Shown here: in pieces, positions 19,301 through 29,203 of the stretch | Numbering within the stretch: position 1 is the stretch's first letter | How the letters are laid out: every line of letters begins with the position of its first letter | Assembly: GCA_030378105.1 (NCBI GenBank) | Contig: JAUCGL010000002.1 | Location: forward strand, 21,845-85,844 | DNA: 64,000 nucleotides | Direction of reading: 5' to 3' | DNA from: Candidatus Halobeggiatoa sp. HSG11 | GTDB taxonomy: Bacteria > Pseudomonadota > Gammaproteobacteria > Beggiatoales > Beggiatoaceae | Program-made: the position numbers and the translations under genes | The notes under the pieces: generated by a model | Database searches by the model: none | Seen by the model: the letters and a program-made list of their open reading frames with translations, nothing else | What the model was told of the DNA's origin: nothing

Positions 19301-22300
19301 CAAAATATCCCGCTCGGTGATGCACTACACCATGATTCCTAGCGAACGTGATCCAACCAATCCGCATCAATCTAGCACCGACATGCGTGTACCTTTTGTA
19401 TCTATAAGTTATCGTGCAGATGGCACTTCGGTGGGTGCTACTGGTGGGGCTAAGTCGAATTATAATAATCATCGCGACTTACCACAAGCCATAGCTGGAA
19501 CATTACTTCAGGATAAAGTTATCTTGGATACGCAAATCGCCACAAAATTGGGCTATGATGCAGCCAGTCAATCTTGGCCAAACGTCAATCATGTCAATTT
19601 TTCTTTGATTCTGTTTGGTTCTGATACTTTGTTGCCAATTGCGGAAAATGTGCCTGTTAGCAAAATTCAATTGGCTGATTTATCCAAAGCAAGTCATGCG
19701 GCGGTTATTGGCGTTGATTATTGGAATAATTATGTCTTAGGGATGGATTTGAATGAAAAAATGGGTGGCATAGTCTTAATTGTTGAACGTCAAAATACTC
19801 AATATACGACTACAGATGTTGAGACCAACACGCATTTTATCCCACTACTTGATATCAATAGTATCGCTGATGAGTTAAACGCAGATATAAGCGATGATGG
19901 CAAAACCATTGTATTCCAAAGTAATCGCTTGGGAGACGATGATATTTATGTGTGGCGACAAGGTTTGCTTGAATTGCCGGGACTGAATTCCTTGCAACCA
20001 GATTTTAATCCAAGTGTGAGTGGAAATGGTAATCTTATTGCGTTTGAATCATTGCGAAATGGACTGCCGGATATTTTCTTGTATGATATCAATGCAGGTA
20101 AGTTAATTGATTTGCCTAACCTCAACACGGATTTTCCAGAAGAATATCCAACCCTTAATGCTGATGGCACTTTGCTGGCTTATACAAGTCGGCCTGACAT
20201 GCGCAATGCTGATACCTATCTGTATGATTTGACTACCAAACAACCTAAGCAATTTTATTCTAGTTGGTTCAACACTGATGCTGATGAACTAAGCCCGACT
20301 TTAAATGGCACCGGTTCATTGATAGCGTTTGAAGGTCAGGGACGTGCCGATGGCATGAGTTCTATAGAAGGAATAAATGTGGATGTGTATCTGTACAATC
20401 TGGATAGAGGCCGACTGCTTGATTTACCCAATCTCAATTCACCGTTTATTGAAGGAAATCCGGTTCTTAGTTCTGATAGCAACTTCTTAGCTTTTGATAG
20501 TAATCGCTATGACCCTTCTATGCTACATGTGGGTAATGATGTTTTACTCGCCGAATTGTCTTCTGGTGAATTATTGGATTTACCCGGTCTGAATAGTGAT
20601 TATGAGGATGCTGCACCAGCCTTGACTCCAGATGCTGAACATGTTTTATTCCATTCTAAACGTCCCGGCGGTGAAGGTGGTTATGATTTGTATCTCTATC
20701 ATCGTGATACTGAAGATAATACTCGCTATTTTGTTTCCGCAGCTTATATGGAAGATGGTTATGTTATTGATGAAATTGGTCGTCCGTTAGGTGACGTAAC
20801 GGTTAGTGCAAGTGATGCAGACGGTAATTTAATTGGTTCTGTAGTGACGGATAGTGCTGGTAACTTTACTTTGAGTGTTCCGGTTGGGCCAGTGTTGCCA
20901 ATAACTTATACTGTGGATAATGGCAAAGTGGTGGTTGATGAGGTTGGTGATGATACTTATATCCCGGATTTTGAAGCTGGTAATTTGAAGTTCACTCAAG
21001 TTTGGGTGGAAGATACTATGCAAGCTGGGATGCCAACTAAGATTTGGTTTGATGTGGAAACTGAAACGCCTAAGCATAATACTTTCATGAAGCTTTATTT
21101 AGTGAATCTGCGAACTGGTTCTATTGATGATTTAAATATTGCTGGGGGGAATTTTGATGTTGCCCATAGTTTGACGGCGTTGACGATTGATAAATTGGGG
21201 CATGTTGGTCCAGGTGATACGGTGACGAAAACGCAAGATTCGGATACGGTGACAGAAATCTCTTATCTCACTGATGATAATAGTAAAGCTCATGTTGAGC
21301 ATAGTTTTATTGTGCCAGCCGGGGTGGAAAATGGGACTTATGCGGCGGTGTTTAGTATTGGTCGGTTTGACTATAATCCAGAAGATGATGCGTTGCAATC
21401 TGAGGATGCTGCGGATAAACAGGATAATTTCTTGGCGGCTCCGGCGAGTGTGATTGTTGGTCAACCAGATAAGCCTAATTTGCGGATTTTATTCGCTGAG
21501 TTGAATAGCAATAGTTTTGAGTTGCCGAGAAAGCGTCCAGTAGATGGCAGTAGTCAATTTAGTTCTGAATTAGTGCTGAACATGGAAGTTGAGTCGATGG
21601 CACAGGATACTGAATTGCCTGTGGATATTGTTTTTGCGTTGGATATTGATGGTCAAAGTTATCCGTTATCTATTGCTGATAATAGCGGTCGTCGTCCTTC
21701 TTTAGTTACGAAAAAGACTTATCCGGTGAGTTGTCGTGAGGAGACTCGTGAGGGTTATCCGGCTGGTGAGCGTTGTGCTTCTTTATTTAAGCAGGATCAA
21801 CAGGGTTATACTTATAAGCTGTATATTGATGAGGCAGCGTATGATGCTTTAGCGGCTTTAACTGCTGATTCTACTGTTAATTTGGTGATTCAGCTTGACC
21901 CTGATAAAACTGTGACTGAGTGGGAAAACAATACGGCGGATAATGTGAAAACAATGCCAGTGATGTTTTTGGCCTCGCCGGAAGATGTTGGAACAACTCG
22001 TTCTACACGGAGATCGGTTAGGGCAGATGATAGTGGTCATTCTCCACAGACTGGTAATTGGGAATCATGGGTAACGGATTATGGTATTGATTTATTCAAT
22101 CCACTTGACGAAGCTGAAGAATATGGTACCGATGATTTTGGTGTGGGTTACGCATTTCAAGCGAGCTTGACTTATGCAGAAAACACACACAATAGTACTA
22201 CCTATCCCTATGCTGCCTCTTTTGATGGTACTGGTAACCGAGTTTATGTAGGCATATTTGGCTATGAAATTGATATGCTAAGTGTGGATGTTGGTGCTGA

Positions 22301-25300
22301 CATAAATGGAGACCAACTGCTCTGCACATGGTTTGGTTATGATGTTGATATTATCGGTGATGATATATGGAGTGGCTACTATGATATTGATGGTATGAGT
22401 CAAGAATCTGGTTGTGCTGGCAATTCCAAAGTAGACGTAACTTCAGAATATGAAATTTTTAATACTCAATTGTATGGTGATGGTAATGAATATTTCAGTA
22501 AAAGTAAGTCTGTAGATAGTGACCCAAAAACCTTTGTTGTGGGTATAATTCCTATTACTGTTACTGCTGGTGCTACGGGTGAATTAGGAATTCGTGGTAG
22601 TTTGGTTGTTGATACCAGTAATACACTTACTATATCAATTGGTCCTTACGCAGAACTCACTGCTTATGCTGAAGGAGGAGTTACCATTGGTATATATAGT
22701 GGAGGAATTGGGATTGAATTGTTGCTGTTAGGTGTAGAAGTACCTTTTACCGCAGCTCTGCAAGTATTACCTTCTATACCACTTGCAACTTTCACTTTTG
22801 AAATACCTTTGGTTATCAGTACGTTGGATGGTGAATTTTATTTATGGTATAAGGCATTTTGGGATAAGGACAAGTCCAAATACACTATTTTGGAATGGGA
22901 TGGTTTTGAATGGGAATTTCCGCTGATTGATCCAGTATTTTTGTATTGGGCAGCACCAAATCAGTTTGTGCTTGATACAACTGCTACTTCAGGTACTCTG
23001 CCTTCTGAGATAAGTTCAACAACCAGTGAATTAAATTATGATTTGAGTTCTACGAATGATTTCGGTGCTGAATGGATGGGTACTTTTGACTTTGATGAGG
23101 GTACTTATGATTTTGAGGCCAGTGCAGACGACAGCTTGCTTGTCAAATTGGATGGCAATACTTTGTTTGATTTGCCCAAAGCAATTGACCTTGTGGGTAA
23201 TGCTTACATATCAAGTACTGATGTGTCTGACTCGAAATCCTTCAGCCAAATCCTTGGAGGAACTGGTTCAATAGAACTTGACGGTAATGGGGATTATGTA
23301 GAAACAAATACAAATGTTGTTGAATTAGCAAAGGCTGACTTTACCATTGAAGCTTGGATTAAAACCACTGGCACCGGTCGAGCCATTGTTTCCAGTGATG
23401 ATGGTGACACCAGTTGGGAAAATGGTGAAAAAGTCTTCTATATTGATGGCAACGGTCGAGTTTATTTTGTTGGTCATAGCAACGACTATATTAAAGGCAA
23501 CACTGCTGTTAATGATGGAAACTGGCATCATGTAGCAGTTGTTTGGGATTATAGTGGCAGTGGTTCATCAGGTACCGGTAAAATTTATGTGGATGGTAAC
23601 CATGATACTGCTTCAAGCGGCTATGCCGGCAATTACATGAATAACAGCGGTAATACCCTGAAGATTGGCCGACCCAATTACAATGAAGCTCCTCATTATT
23701 TCAATGGTCAAATAGATGAAGTTCGTATTTGGAATGTGGCTCTTCAAGGTCGTGACATCAACGATAACAAAAACAAGCAATTGAACGGTAATGAACCTGG
23801 TTTGCAGGCGTATTATCGTTTTGATATGAATATTGAGAAGGAAATATTAGAAGATACTACTATAGACATCGACGTGGACTATGAAAATACAGGCAGTAGT
23901 GCCAGTTTATCACTGGCTTGGACTAAGCTCAATACTTTCAACGTCTCCTACTATAACAGTACGAATTGGACTGGTGATACAGTATGGACTGATATGGAAG
24001 ATGAAATTGACCATGATTGGGATGACGGCCTTCCGGGTGATGATAAAAATGGTACTAATGAGTATGGGATAACCAACAGTACATTTTCCGCAGAATGGGA
24101 AGGTGAATTTGAGTTTGATGAAAGTGTCGCATATACTTTCGTGCTGACAACGGATGACAATGCACCGAAACTCTATTTGGATGGTAGTCAACTTTCTTTT
24201 AGTGGTGATAATGGTAGCACAACTCCAGTTAGCGATAGTGACGGAAATATTGCCTACTATGTCTACGAAGCCACTACACCATCCAATATAGATGCAAGTA
24301 TTAATCATACTATTAAACTGCAATATTCTCATGACAATGCACCAACAGATGCCTTAGTGCAACTGGAATGGCAAGCTGAAGATAGCTTTATTGCCTCAGT
24401 AGTAGGAAATCTCAGTGTTCCGGCTATTTCTTACCAACCACTTTTATTTTTAGAACCAAATGGCCATTGGGAGCATCCAAATAACCATGTCACTTGGGCT
24501 GGTGAATTTGATTTTGCTACAGATGGTTATTATGAATTTGTCGGTCGTTTCAGTGGTGGTATTGATGTTTGGGTTGATGGTAATAAATATCTGGGTACAC
24601 GCAGTGAAAAAGGGCCAAAGGCTTATCATTTCTCGCCCAATTTAACTGCCGGTTATCATGAAATCAAAGTTGTTTACCATACTGGTCCACAAACAGAATC
24701 GGTAGATAATATTGATCATCGTCCACTTACTATTGCCAATCTGGATTGGAATCTGCGTGCGGATGACGTTTTCTATACCTATTACTATCAATCGAAACAA
24801 GATATGATAGAAGATGATGTTACCGATGAAGAAAATTATCTAGGTCCATTTGGTGCTATTGCTCCACGACTCATTGAGAGAACTGTTCTTACTAGTAATA
24901 GCATTGATTTTTCATTAGATTCTAGTAAGCATCTGACTGAAAGCAATGGTGTTTATCTGACAGATGGCACTGGTCATAATGTTACCGGTAATCCAAATAT
25001 TACAAATTATACTGATCAGATTAAAGATGGATTTGCAGTACGTTGGTTAGGAAACATCACCACCACTGCGTATAATACTGGTTATACTGGTAGTGTTTAT
25101 GTATTCACCGCAAAAGCTGATGGTGATGTTGCTCTGTGGATAGATAATATTCAACTGCTTGATGAATCGAATACAGCTTTGACTACTTACCAAGAAGCTG
25201 TTTTTCTATATGAAGATACTGCTAATGCGATTCGTATGGAGTATGCTGAAAACAGTGGTAGCGATGCAGACGGTGGCGATGCGAATCTAACTTGGGCCAA

Positions 25301-28300
25301 AATTGCACCAAATACTTTCAATCTGCAAACCTTCACTAGCAGTGATTTATCAGGTCCAGCTACAGACGGTGGTACAGTATCTAGTATTGATAACTATGCT
25401 GGTAGTGATTCTGCTCGCTGGGTTGGTGTGTTTGAGTTTGAAGAATCAGACTACGACTTTTCCATAACTACGAGTGGCACTGCTATATTGTATGTGGATG
25501 GTAAAGAAGTCATTGGTTTAGGTTCAAGTTCAGCAAAACAGCCCATAGAAGCAGGACTGCATTCTGTCAAAGTGGAATATTTTGCAGGCCCAACCCCAAA
25601 CATTACGGTTAATTGGGCCCAAACTTCTGAGATTGCTGGCAATGCTTTGAGCTTTGATGGTGATGGGGATTATGTGGAATTGCCTTATCTTCTCGATCCT
25701 TCAACAAATTCTTTCAGTGCGGAAGTCTGGTTTAAGCTGGATACACTTACCAGTGATAATCGGCTGATACAGCAAATGGACGGGACTGGTGAGGGACGTA
25801 ATTGGCTATCTTATAAAAATAGTACCGGGACGCTAATCTCCTTCCTTGGCGGCAGTCTCTTAAACGGCACAACTACGCTAAATACCGGCAATTGGTATCA
25901 TGTTGCTTTGGTATATGACGGTGTTACCCTCAGTTTATATCTGGATGGTGAACTGGAAAACAGTGTTAATCGTACTTTGGAAAGTGCTGATGGCAATCTG
26001 CTATTAGGTATTAATAAAAACCTTAACGGTAATTATTGGAATGGTGCAATTGACGAAGTTCGCGTCTGGAACACCGCTCGTAGTCAAGCTGAAATTCAAG
26101 CCTACATGAAGAGTACTCTAAAAGGTACGGAAGGCGGTTTAGTGGCTTATTATCAGCTTGATGATGGTTCAGGTACAACTGCAACAGATACCACTGGTAA
26201 TGTTAGTTATAATGGTACACTGAACGGCGATCCAACATGGGGCGTTTCCGATGCACCATTGACTGACTTGCCAGCACCGGGCAGTGCTTTGAGCTTTGAT
26301 GGTAATGGTGATTATGTGGCACTGGGTGCTATCCTGCCAAATACTTATACCAAGGAAGCTTGGATTAAGCAAAGGGGTGGCAATAACATCATCAGCGGTG
26401 ACGGTGGCAAACATGCTTTTTGGGCACCTAACTATATACTTTCCTCCGGTCACAAAGGTGCATGGTCAACGGTGCAAGACCCGGAAACGATGGTGACCGA
26501 CACTTGGTATCATGTCGCTGTTACTTATGACGGCAGCAGCGAAATGAAGCTGTACAAGAACGGCGTGTTGGTAGATAGTGCGACCGGAGTTGCTCCGTTG
26601 GGAGACGGCATGAACACCTATATCGGCAAATTCGCTAACGCCAATTACTTTGGCGGTGACATTGACGAAGTCCGCATCTGGGACGTGGTTCGCAGTCAAG
26701 CAGAAATAAAAGCCTACATGAATCGCTCTTTGGATAGTGATGAAAGTGGCTTAATCGCTTACTACAACTTTGATGAAAAAGTCGGTTCGTCAATCGCTGT
26801 ACTCAGTGATATAGCTGGCAGTAATCATGGTACTTTGAATGGAGACCCGACATGGGTTGATTCAGGTGCTACTTTGTCCAAGATGCTTCCACCGGGAAAT
26901 GCCATGAGTTTTGATGGTGTGGATGATTATGTGGAAATCACCAACGTTACAAGTGACGATTTTAGCCTTGAAGCTTGGATTAAAACGGATGTTTCCGCAC
27001 CGACAGGCAGTTATGCCTACCAAGGCGACGGAATTATCTGGTCGGATGTCGGTGGTGTCGCAAACGATTTTGTTTTGGCCGTGCTGGGAGACAAACTCTC
27101 ATTTTGGGACGGAAATGCCAACATGAACATAACCGGCACAACCAATATAACCGACAGCAACTGGCATCACGTTGCAGTAACTAGGGCATCAGGCGGTTCC
27201 ATGACTTTATATGTGGATGGTAGTTCCAATGGCTCTGCTAACGCAGGAACAGGTGCGCTAACGGATAATTCCGTTATTCATATTGGAGCCAATACCATTA
27301 CCAACCGATATTATTCCGGGCAAATAGACGAAGTACGGGTCTGGGATACTGTCCGCAGTCAAGATGAAATTCAAGACAACATGAACAGTACTGTGAGCAG
27401 TTTTGAAAGTGGCTTAGTGGCGTACTATCGCTTTGACCAAGATAGCGGCCAAGAAGTGATTGATGTTTCCAGCCACGATCATGACGGCGTGTTAAACGAT
27501 AGCACCGGCCCTGCATGGGTGCCTTCTGGTGCGTCCACAGGCTACGCCATGAGCTTTGATGGTGTGGATGATTATGTGGAAGTTGCACATAGTAACGGTT
27601 TGGAAACTGCTCAATATGTTACCGTTGAAGCTTGGATTAAAGCTAATTCTCTAGCGGACTGGGAAGGTGTACTCAGTTTTATCCAAGATAATAGCAACAA
27701 TGAATCGGGATATTCATTAGCCTACAAAAATGGTCAAATGCGATTCTTGCTAATAACAGAATCAATGGCTGAAGGTGATATGATGAATAATCCGGGAACT
27801 GCAATCACTACCGGTGAATGGGTACATATTGCTGGTACTTATGACGGTAGTGAGATTCGTTTCTACAAAAATGGGGAGTTAATGGCTTCCGAAGCCAAAA
27901 GCGGTGCGATTGACTGGGAGTTTCAACCAATGGGCCTATTTATCGGTGCTTATAAGGATAACAATGAAGCTTACTACTTCGATGGACAAATAGACGAAGT
28001 ACGGCTTTGGAATGTTGCCCGCAGTCAAACCGAAATCGAGGACAACATGAATTCCAGCCTTGGCGGTTCAGAAAGCGGCTTGGTCGCCTACTACAACTTC
28101 AACAAGATTGGATTGACTGTTAAAGATGTCAGCGGCTCCGGCCATGATGGCACAACCAACGACACCGCGATTCCAGTGCCAGTGTGGTTAGCCTCCGATG
28201 CAATGACAGGTATGAACCCACCGGGTAATGCTTTGCATTTTGATGGGACTGGTGATTATGTGAACGTTACAAATCACGCAGACTTAGAATTCGGTGCTAA

Positions 28301-28877
28301 CAGCTTCAGCGTGGAAGCTTGGGCTAAAGTTGATAACGGTGGCGATTATCGCAATATTGTCGGCAATAAGACGGGCACCGGTTCAGCTACCGGCTGGCTA
28401 CTGCGCTTGAATGACAGCCTGACACCGCAATTTTTTATTGCTGATGGCAGTACTACACTATTTACGAATGGTAGCACAGCGGTTGCCATCGGAGAATGGT
28501 ATCATCTTGCAGGTGTAGTTGACCGTAGCACTGAAACCGTAACGCTTTATGTGAACGGTGAACCAGTTACAACTAATTCAACAGCCAATATCACCACTGT
28601 CAATTCAGGTTTAGCAATGAGAATTGGTGCTTGGCACATACATTCAGACTACATGTCTGGAGATATTGATGAAGTCCGTGTTTGGAATACCGCCCTCACT
28701 AAACCAGAGATTCAAGCAAACATGAATCGCACTTTGAATGGTAATGAAAGCGGCTTGGCTGCCTACTACAACTTCGACGATGTTGGAACAAGTGTCACCG
28801 ATGTCACCGGCTCCGGCCATAATGGCACGTTGAATGGCGATACGGATTGGGTTGTGTCGGGGGCGGATATGGATTAA
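16386..28877 (+). CDS. Giant secreted modular protein A: pepsin-like protease, propellers, PA14 and LamG domains
   Basis: 4163 aa. A signal peptide ends near residue 39 (LLAFWLFPALAA). Domains in order: a short beta domain to about 160; a two-lobed pepsin-like protease with D197TGS and D390TGA, a flap-like SYASGTREG and ADGIIGL between them; a TolB-like propeller of LPxLNS blades at about 509-808; a second, degenerate pepsin-like copy (D848TT; second active Asp absent near 1035); a second propeller at about 1152-1445; a carboxypeptidase-regulatory-like domain at about 1457-1525; a long middle region; PA14-like domains at about 2220-3085; LamG domains starting near 2293 (nested in a PA14), 3085, 3299, 3505, 3719 and 3946. 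No LPxTG, PEP-CTERM or autotransporter end is visible. Likely exported, binding or processing polysaccharide or protein at the surface; function is inferred. Gene B (29255-41995) is a close paralogue. Confidence 0.85.
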   Translation: MSNHNPSSQRDTHYHHNTRWFSLFCTWLLAFWLFPALAAPPNCPVDGAYVTYEESSGELHIPAIELKNSEQTGVYRVELRLIATSSEFEVVSAVPSNISVSEVRSSYDAATGIAELNGYLLDATGNIRSFHQAKFTFNPESGRFLVNELTEQPQNISGINAQVYTGNETVFPLVRGGADQFLLPVEIGNQTLNLLVDTGSDALLVFEDRLSDCNRSVRRREDSPIQATDTPVSKSYASGTREGVLATASVRIGTYSHSAMQIMLIRSPDSQNDPSLTAKGADGIIGLRRTAGLNFSSDSALLDAPLSLLTPQINGVEFNLPPAGDATLAFGKQPLLEQANADFIFRAKAKSVADPNDRTQRRRFADMQVPFRAKTSYGEAAGDDLDILFDTGAVSRLVLDTKVAEKLGYNSAKEEWMIDENEEIELNLIGLTETTTLYPKFKVWEVSVAPYSMMGVEFEAVLGISRWQEYVVGFDFVPESNGGPDGTISLLRRLDLQTSQNKQVETSSNLMDLPGLNSPGNDEFPVTDNSGSLIVFQSDRDGSVGGTDVYMWQRDSGLVNLAGLNSVANESNPNLSGDGQFVAFVSDRTPNKGLADIYLYDLAQQQLVDLPNLNSEAEDTMPVLSGDGRYLAFVSERDGNKNIYLYDRTDATFIDMPNVNSDSVETSPALTSDGSFLSFTRQVPAHQTPNNQANDDIFVYNILNRTMLPLSKGMRGVNTGFNEQQSALNQDTLRLAFHSNRRNPEMGLYNRDIFVVDAITQIPLSFPWLNSEFDDVAPNFSGNGESLVFQSRRLGGEGGADIYQYRFQSQASATTTEQVETIPLTQTAEGLFTAPVDVDNQTLNLLIDTTFPALVIFRDTNLNLTDTGKTVSLPLGQGQINGTLATANIKLGIHQANMRIVLAERQDCADALGLSLTGADGIIGSLAGMPNVEGEQPDVPLQTLKPAINLIELNFDADGKAGMSLGKMPLLGKISRSVMHYTMIPSERDPTNPHQSSTDMRVPFVSISYRADGTSVGATGGAKSNYNNHRDLPQAIAGTLLQDKVILDTQIATKLGYDAASQSWPNVNHVNFSLILFGSDTLLPIAENVPVSKIQLADLSKASHAAVIGVDYWNNYVLGMDLNEKMGGIVLIVERQNTQYTTTDVETNTHFIPLLDINSIADELNADISDDGKTIVFQSNRLGDDDIYVWRQGLLELPGLNSLQPDFNPSVSGNGNLIAFESLRNGLPDIFLYDINAGKLIDLPNLNTDFPEEYPTLNADGTLLAYTSRPDMRNADTYLYDLTTKQPKQFYSSWFNTDADELSPTLNGTGSLIAFEGQGRADGMSSIEGINVDVYLYNLDRGRLLDLPNLNSPFIEGNPVLSSDSNFLAFDSNRYDPSMLHVGNDVLLAELSSGELLDLPGLNSDYEDAAPALTPDAEHVLFHSKRPGGEGGYDLYLYHRDTEDNTRYFVSAAYMEDGYVIDEIGRPLGDVTVSASDADGNLIGSVVTDSAGNFTLSVPVGPVLPITYTVDNGKVVVDEVGDDTYIPDFEAGNLKFTQVWVEDTMQAGMPTKIWFDVETETPKHNTFMKLYLVNLRTGSIDDLNIAGGNFDVAHSLTALTIDKLGHVGPGDTVTKTQDSDTVTEISYLTDDNSKAHVEHSFIVPAGVENGTYAAVFSIGRFDYNPEDDALQSEDAADKQDNFLAAPASVIVGQPDKPNLRILFAELNSNSFELPRKRPVDGSSQFSSELVLNMEVESMAQDTELPVDIVFALDIDGQSYPLSIADNSGRRPSLVTKKTYPVSCREETREGYPAGERCASLFKQDQQGYTYKLYIDEAAYDALAALTADSTVNLVIQLDPDKTVTEWENNTADNVKTMPVMFLASPEDVGTTRSTRRSVRADDSGHSPQTGNWESWVTDYGIDLFNPLDEAEEYGTDDFGVGYAFQASLTYAENTHNSTTYPYAASFDGTGNRVYVGIFGYEIDMLSVDVGADINGDQLLCTWFGYDVDIIGDDIWSGYYDIDGMSQESGCAGNSKVDVTSEYEIFNTQLYGDGNEYFSKSKSVDSDPKTFVVGIIPITVTAGATGELGIRGSLVVDTSNTLTISIGPYAELTAYAEGGVTIGIYSGGIGIELLLLGVEVPFTAALQVLPSIPLATFTFEIPLVISTLDGEFYLWYKAFWDKDKSKYTILEWDGFEWEFPLIDPVFLYWAAPNQFVLDTTATSGTLPSEISSTTSELNYDLSSTNDFGAEWMGTFDFDEGTYDFEASADDSLLVKLDGNTLFDLPKAIDLVGNAYISSTDVSDSKSFSQILGGTGSIELDGNGDYVETNTNVVELAKADFTIEAWIKTTGTGRAIVSSDDGDTSWENGEKVFYIDGNGRVYFVGHSNDYIKGNTAVNDGNWHHVAVVWDYSGSGSSGTGKIYVDGNHDTASSGYAGNYMNNSGNTLKIGRPNYNEAPHYFNGQIDEVRIWNVALQGRDINDNKNKQLNGNEPGLQAYYRFDMNIEKEILEDTTIDIDVDYENTGSSASLSLAWTKLNTFNVSYYNSTNWTGDTVWTDMEDEIDHDWDDGLPGDDKNGTNEYGITNSTFSAEWEGEFEFDESVAYTFVLTTDDNAPKLYLDGSQLSFSGDNGSTTPVSDSDGNIAYYVYEATTPSNIDASINHTIKLQYSHDNAPTDALVQLEWQAEDSFIASVVGNLSVPAISYQPLLFLEPNGHWEHPNNHVTWAGEFDFATDGYYEFVGRFSGGIDVWVDGNKYLGTRSEKGPKAYHFSPNLTAGYHEIKVVYHTGPQTESVDNIDHRPLTIANLDWNLRADDVFYTYYYQSKQDMIEDDVTDEENYLGPFGAIAPRLIERTVLTSNSIDFSLDSSKHLTESNGVYLTDGTGHNVTGNPNITNYTDQIKDGFAVRWLGNITTTAYNTGYTGSVYVFTAKADGDVALWIDNIQLLDESNTALTTYQEAVFLYEDTANAIRMEYAENSGSDADGGDANLTWAKIAPNTFNLQTFTSSDLSGPATDGGTVSSIDNYAGSDSARWVGVFEFEESDYDFSITTSGTAILYVDGKEVIGLGSSSAKQPIEAGLHSVKVEYFAGPTPNITVNWAQTSEIAGNALSFDGDGDYVELPYLLDPSTNSFSAEVWFKLDTLTSDNRLIQQMDGTGEGRNWLSYKNSTGTLISFLGGSLLNGTTTLNTGNWYHVALVYDGVTLSLYLDGELENSVNRTLESADGNLLLGINKNLNGNYWNGAIDEVRVWNTARSQAEIQAYMKSTLKGTEGGLVAYYQLDDGSGTTATDTTGNVSYNGTLNGDPTWGVSDAPLTDLPAPGSALSFDGNGDYVALGAILPNTYTKEAWIKQRGGNNIISGDGGKHAFWAPNYILSSGHKGAWSTVQDPETMVTDTWYHVAVTYDGSSEMKLYKNGVLVDSATGVAPLGDGMNTYIGKFANANYFGGDIDEVRIWDVVRSQAEIKAYMNRSLDSDESGLIAYYNFDEKVGSSIAVLSDIAGSNHGTLNGDPTWVDSGATLSKMLPPGNAMSFDGVDDYVEITNVTSDDFSLEAWIKTDVSAPTGSYAYQGDGIIWSDVGGVANDFVLAVLGDKLSFWDGNANMNITGTTNITDSNWHHVAVTRASGGSMTLYVDGSSNGSANAGTGALTDNSVIHIGANTITNRYYSGQIDEVRVWDTVRSQDEIQDNMNSTVSSFESGLVAYYRFDQDSGQEVIDVSSHDHDGVLNDSTGPAWVPSGASTGYAMSFDGVDDYVEVAHSNGLETAQYVTVEAWIKANSLADWEGVLSFIQDNSNNESGYSLAYKNGQMRFLLITESMAEGDMMNNPGTAITTGEWVHIAGTYDGSEIRFYKNGELMASEAKSGAIDWEFQPMGLFIGAYKDNNEAYYFDGQIDEVRLWNVARSQTEIEDNMNSSLGGSESGLVAYYNFNKIGLTVKDVSGSGHDGTTNDTAIPVPVWLASDAMTGMNPPGNALHFDGTGDYVNVTNHADLEFGANSFSVEAWAKVDNGGDYRNIVGNKTGTGSATGWLLRLNDSLTPQFFIADGSTTLFTNGSTAVAIGEWYHLAGVVDRSTETVTLYVNGEPVTTNSTANITTVNSGLAMRIGAWHIHSDYMSGDIDEVRVWNTALTKPEIQANMNRTLNGNESGLAAYYNFDDVGTSVTDVTGSGHNGTLNGDTDWVVSGADMD

Positions 28878-28881
28878 CGGT

Positions 28882-29203
28882 AAAAACCTTGAAGGTTTCC
28901 AAAACCTTCAAGGTTTAAGTCCATGTGAAGGTTTCATTCGTACAAAAACCTTGAAGGTTTTCAAAACCTTCAAGGTTTAAGTACATGTGAAGGTTTCATT
29001 CGTACAAAAACCTTGAAGGTTTCTAAAACCTTCAAGGTTTAGTCCATGTAAAGATTTAGTTCGTGTAAAAACCTTGAAGGTTTCTAAAACCTTCAAGGTT
29101 TGGTTCATGTGAAGATTTAGTTCATGCAAAAACCTTGAAGGTTTCCAAAACCTTCAAGGTTTAGTCCATTGAAGATTTCGTTCGTACAAAAACCTTGAAG
29201 GGT
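28882..29203. repeat. Palindrome array A: five full units plus a truncated sixth
   Basis: Tandem 60-62 bp units, each with a hairpin (AACCTTGAAGGTTT, short loop, AAACCTTCAAGGTT) and a conserved linker such as GTCCATGTGAAGGTTTCATT. The last unit stops after its first half, AACCTTGAAGG, and runs straight into the leader of giant gene B. Linkers differ at a few bases only, unlike CRISPR spacers. Confidence 0.95.

Noticed and set aside
28882..29203. Possible CRISPR array (regular repeats of about 61 bp)
   Set aside because: The spacers between hairpins are nearly the same in every unit, and no cas gene is present; it is a tandem palindrome array.
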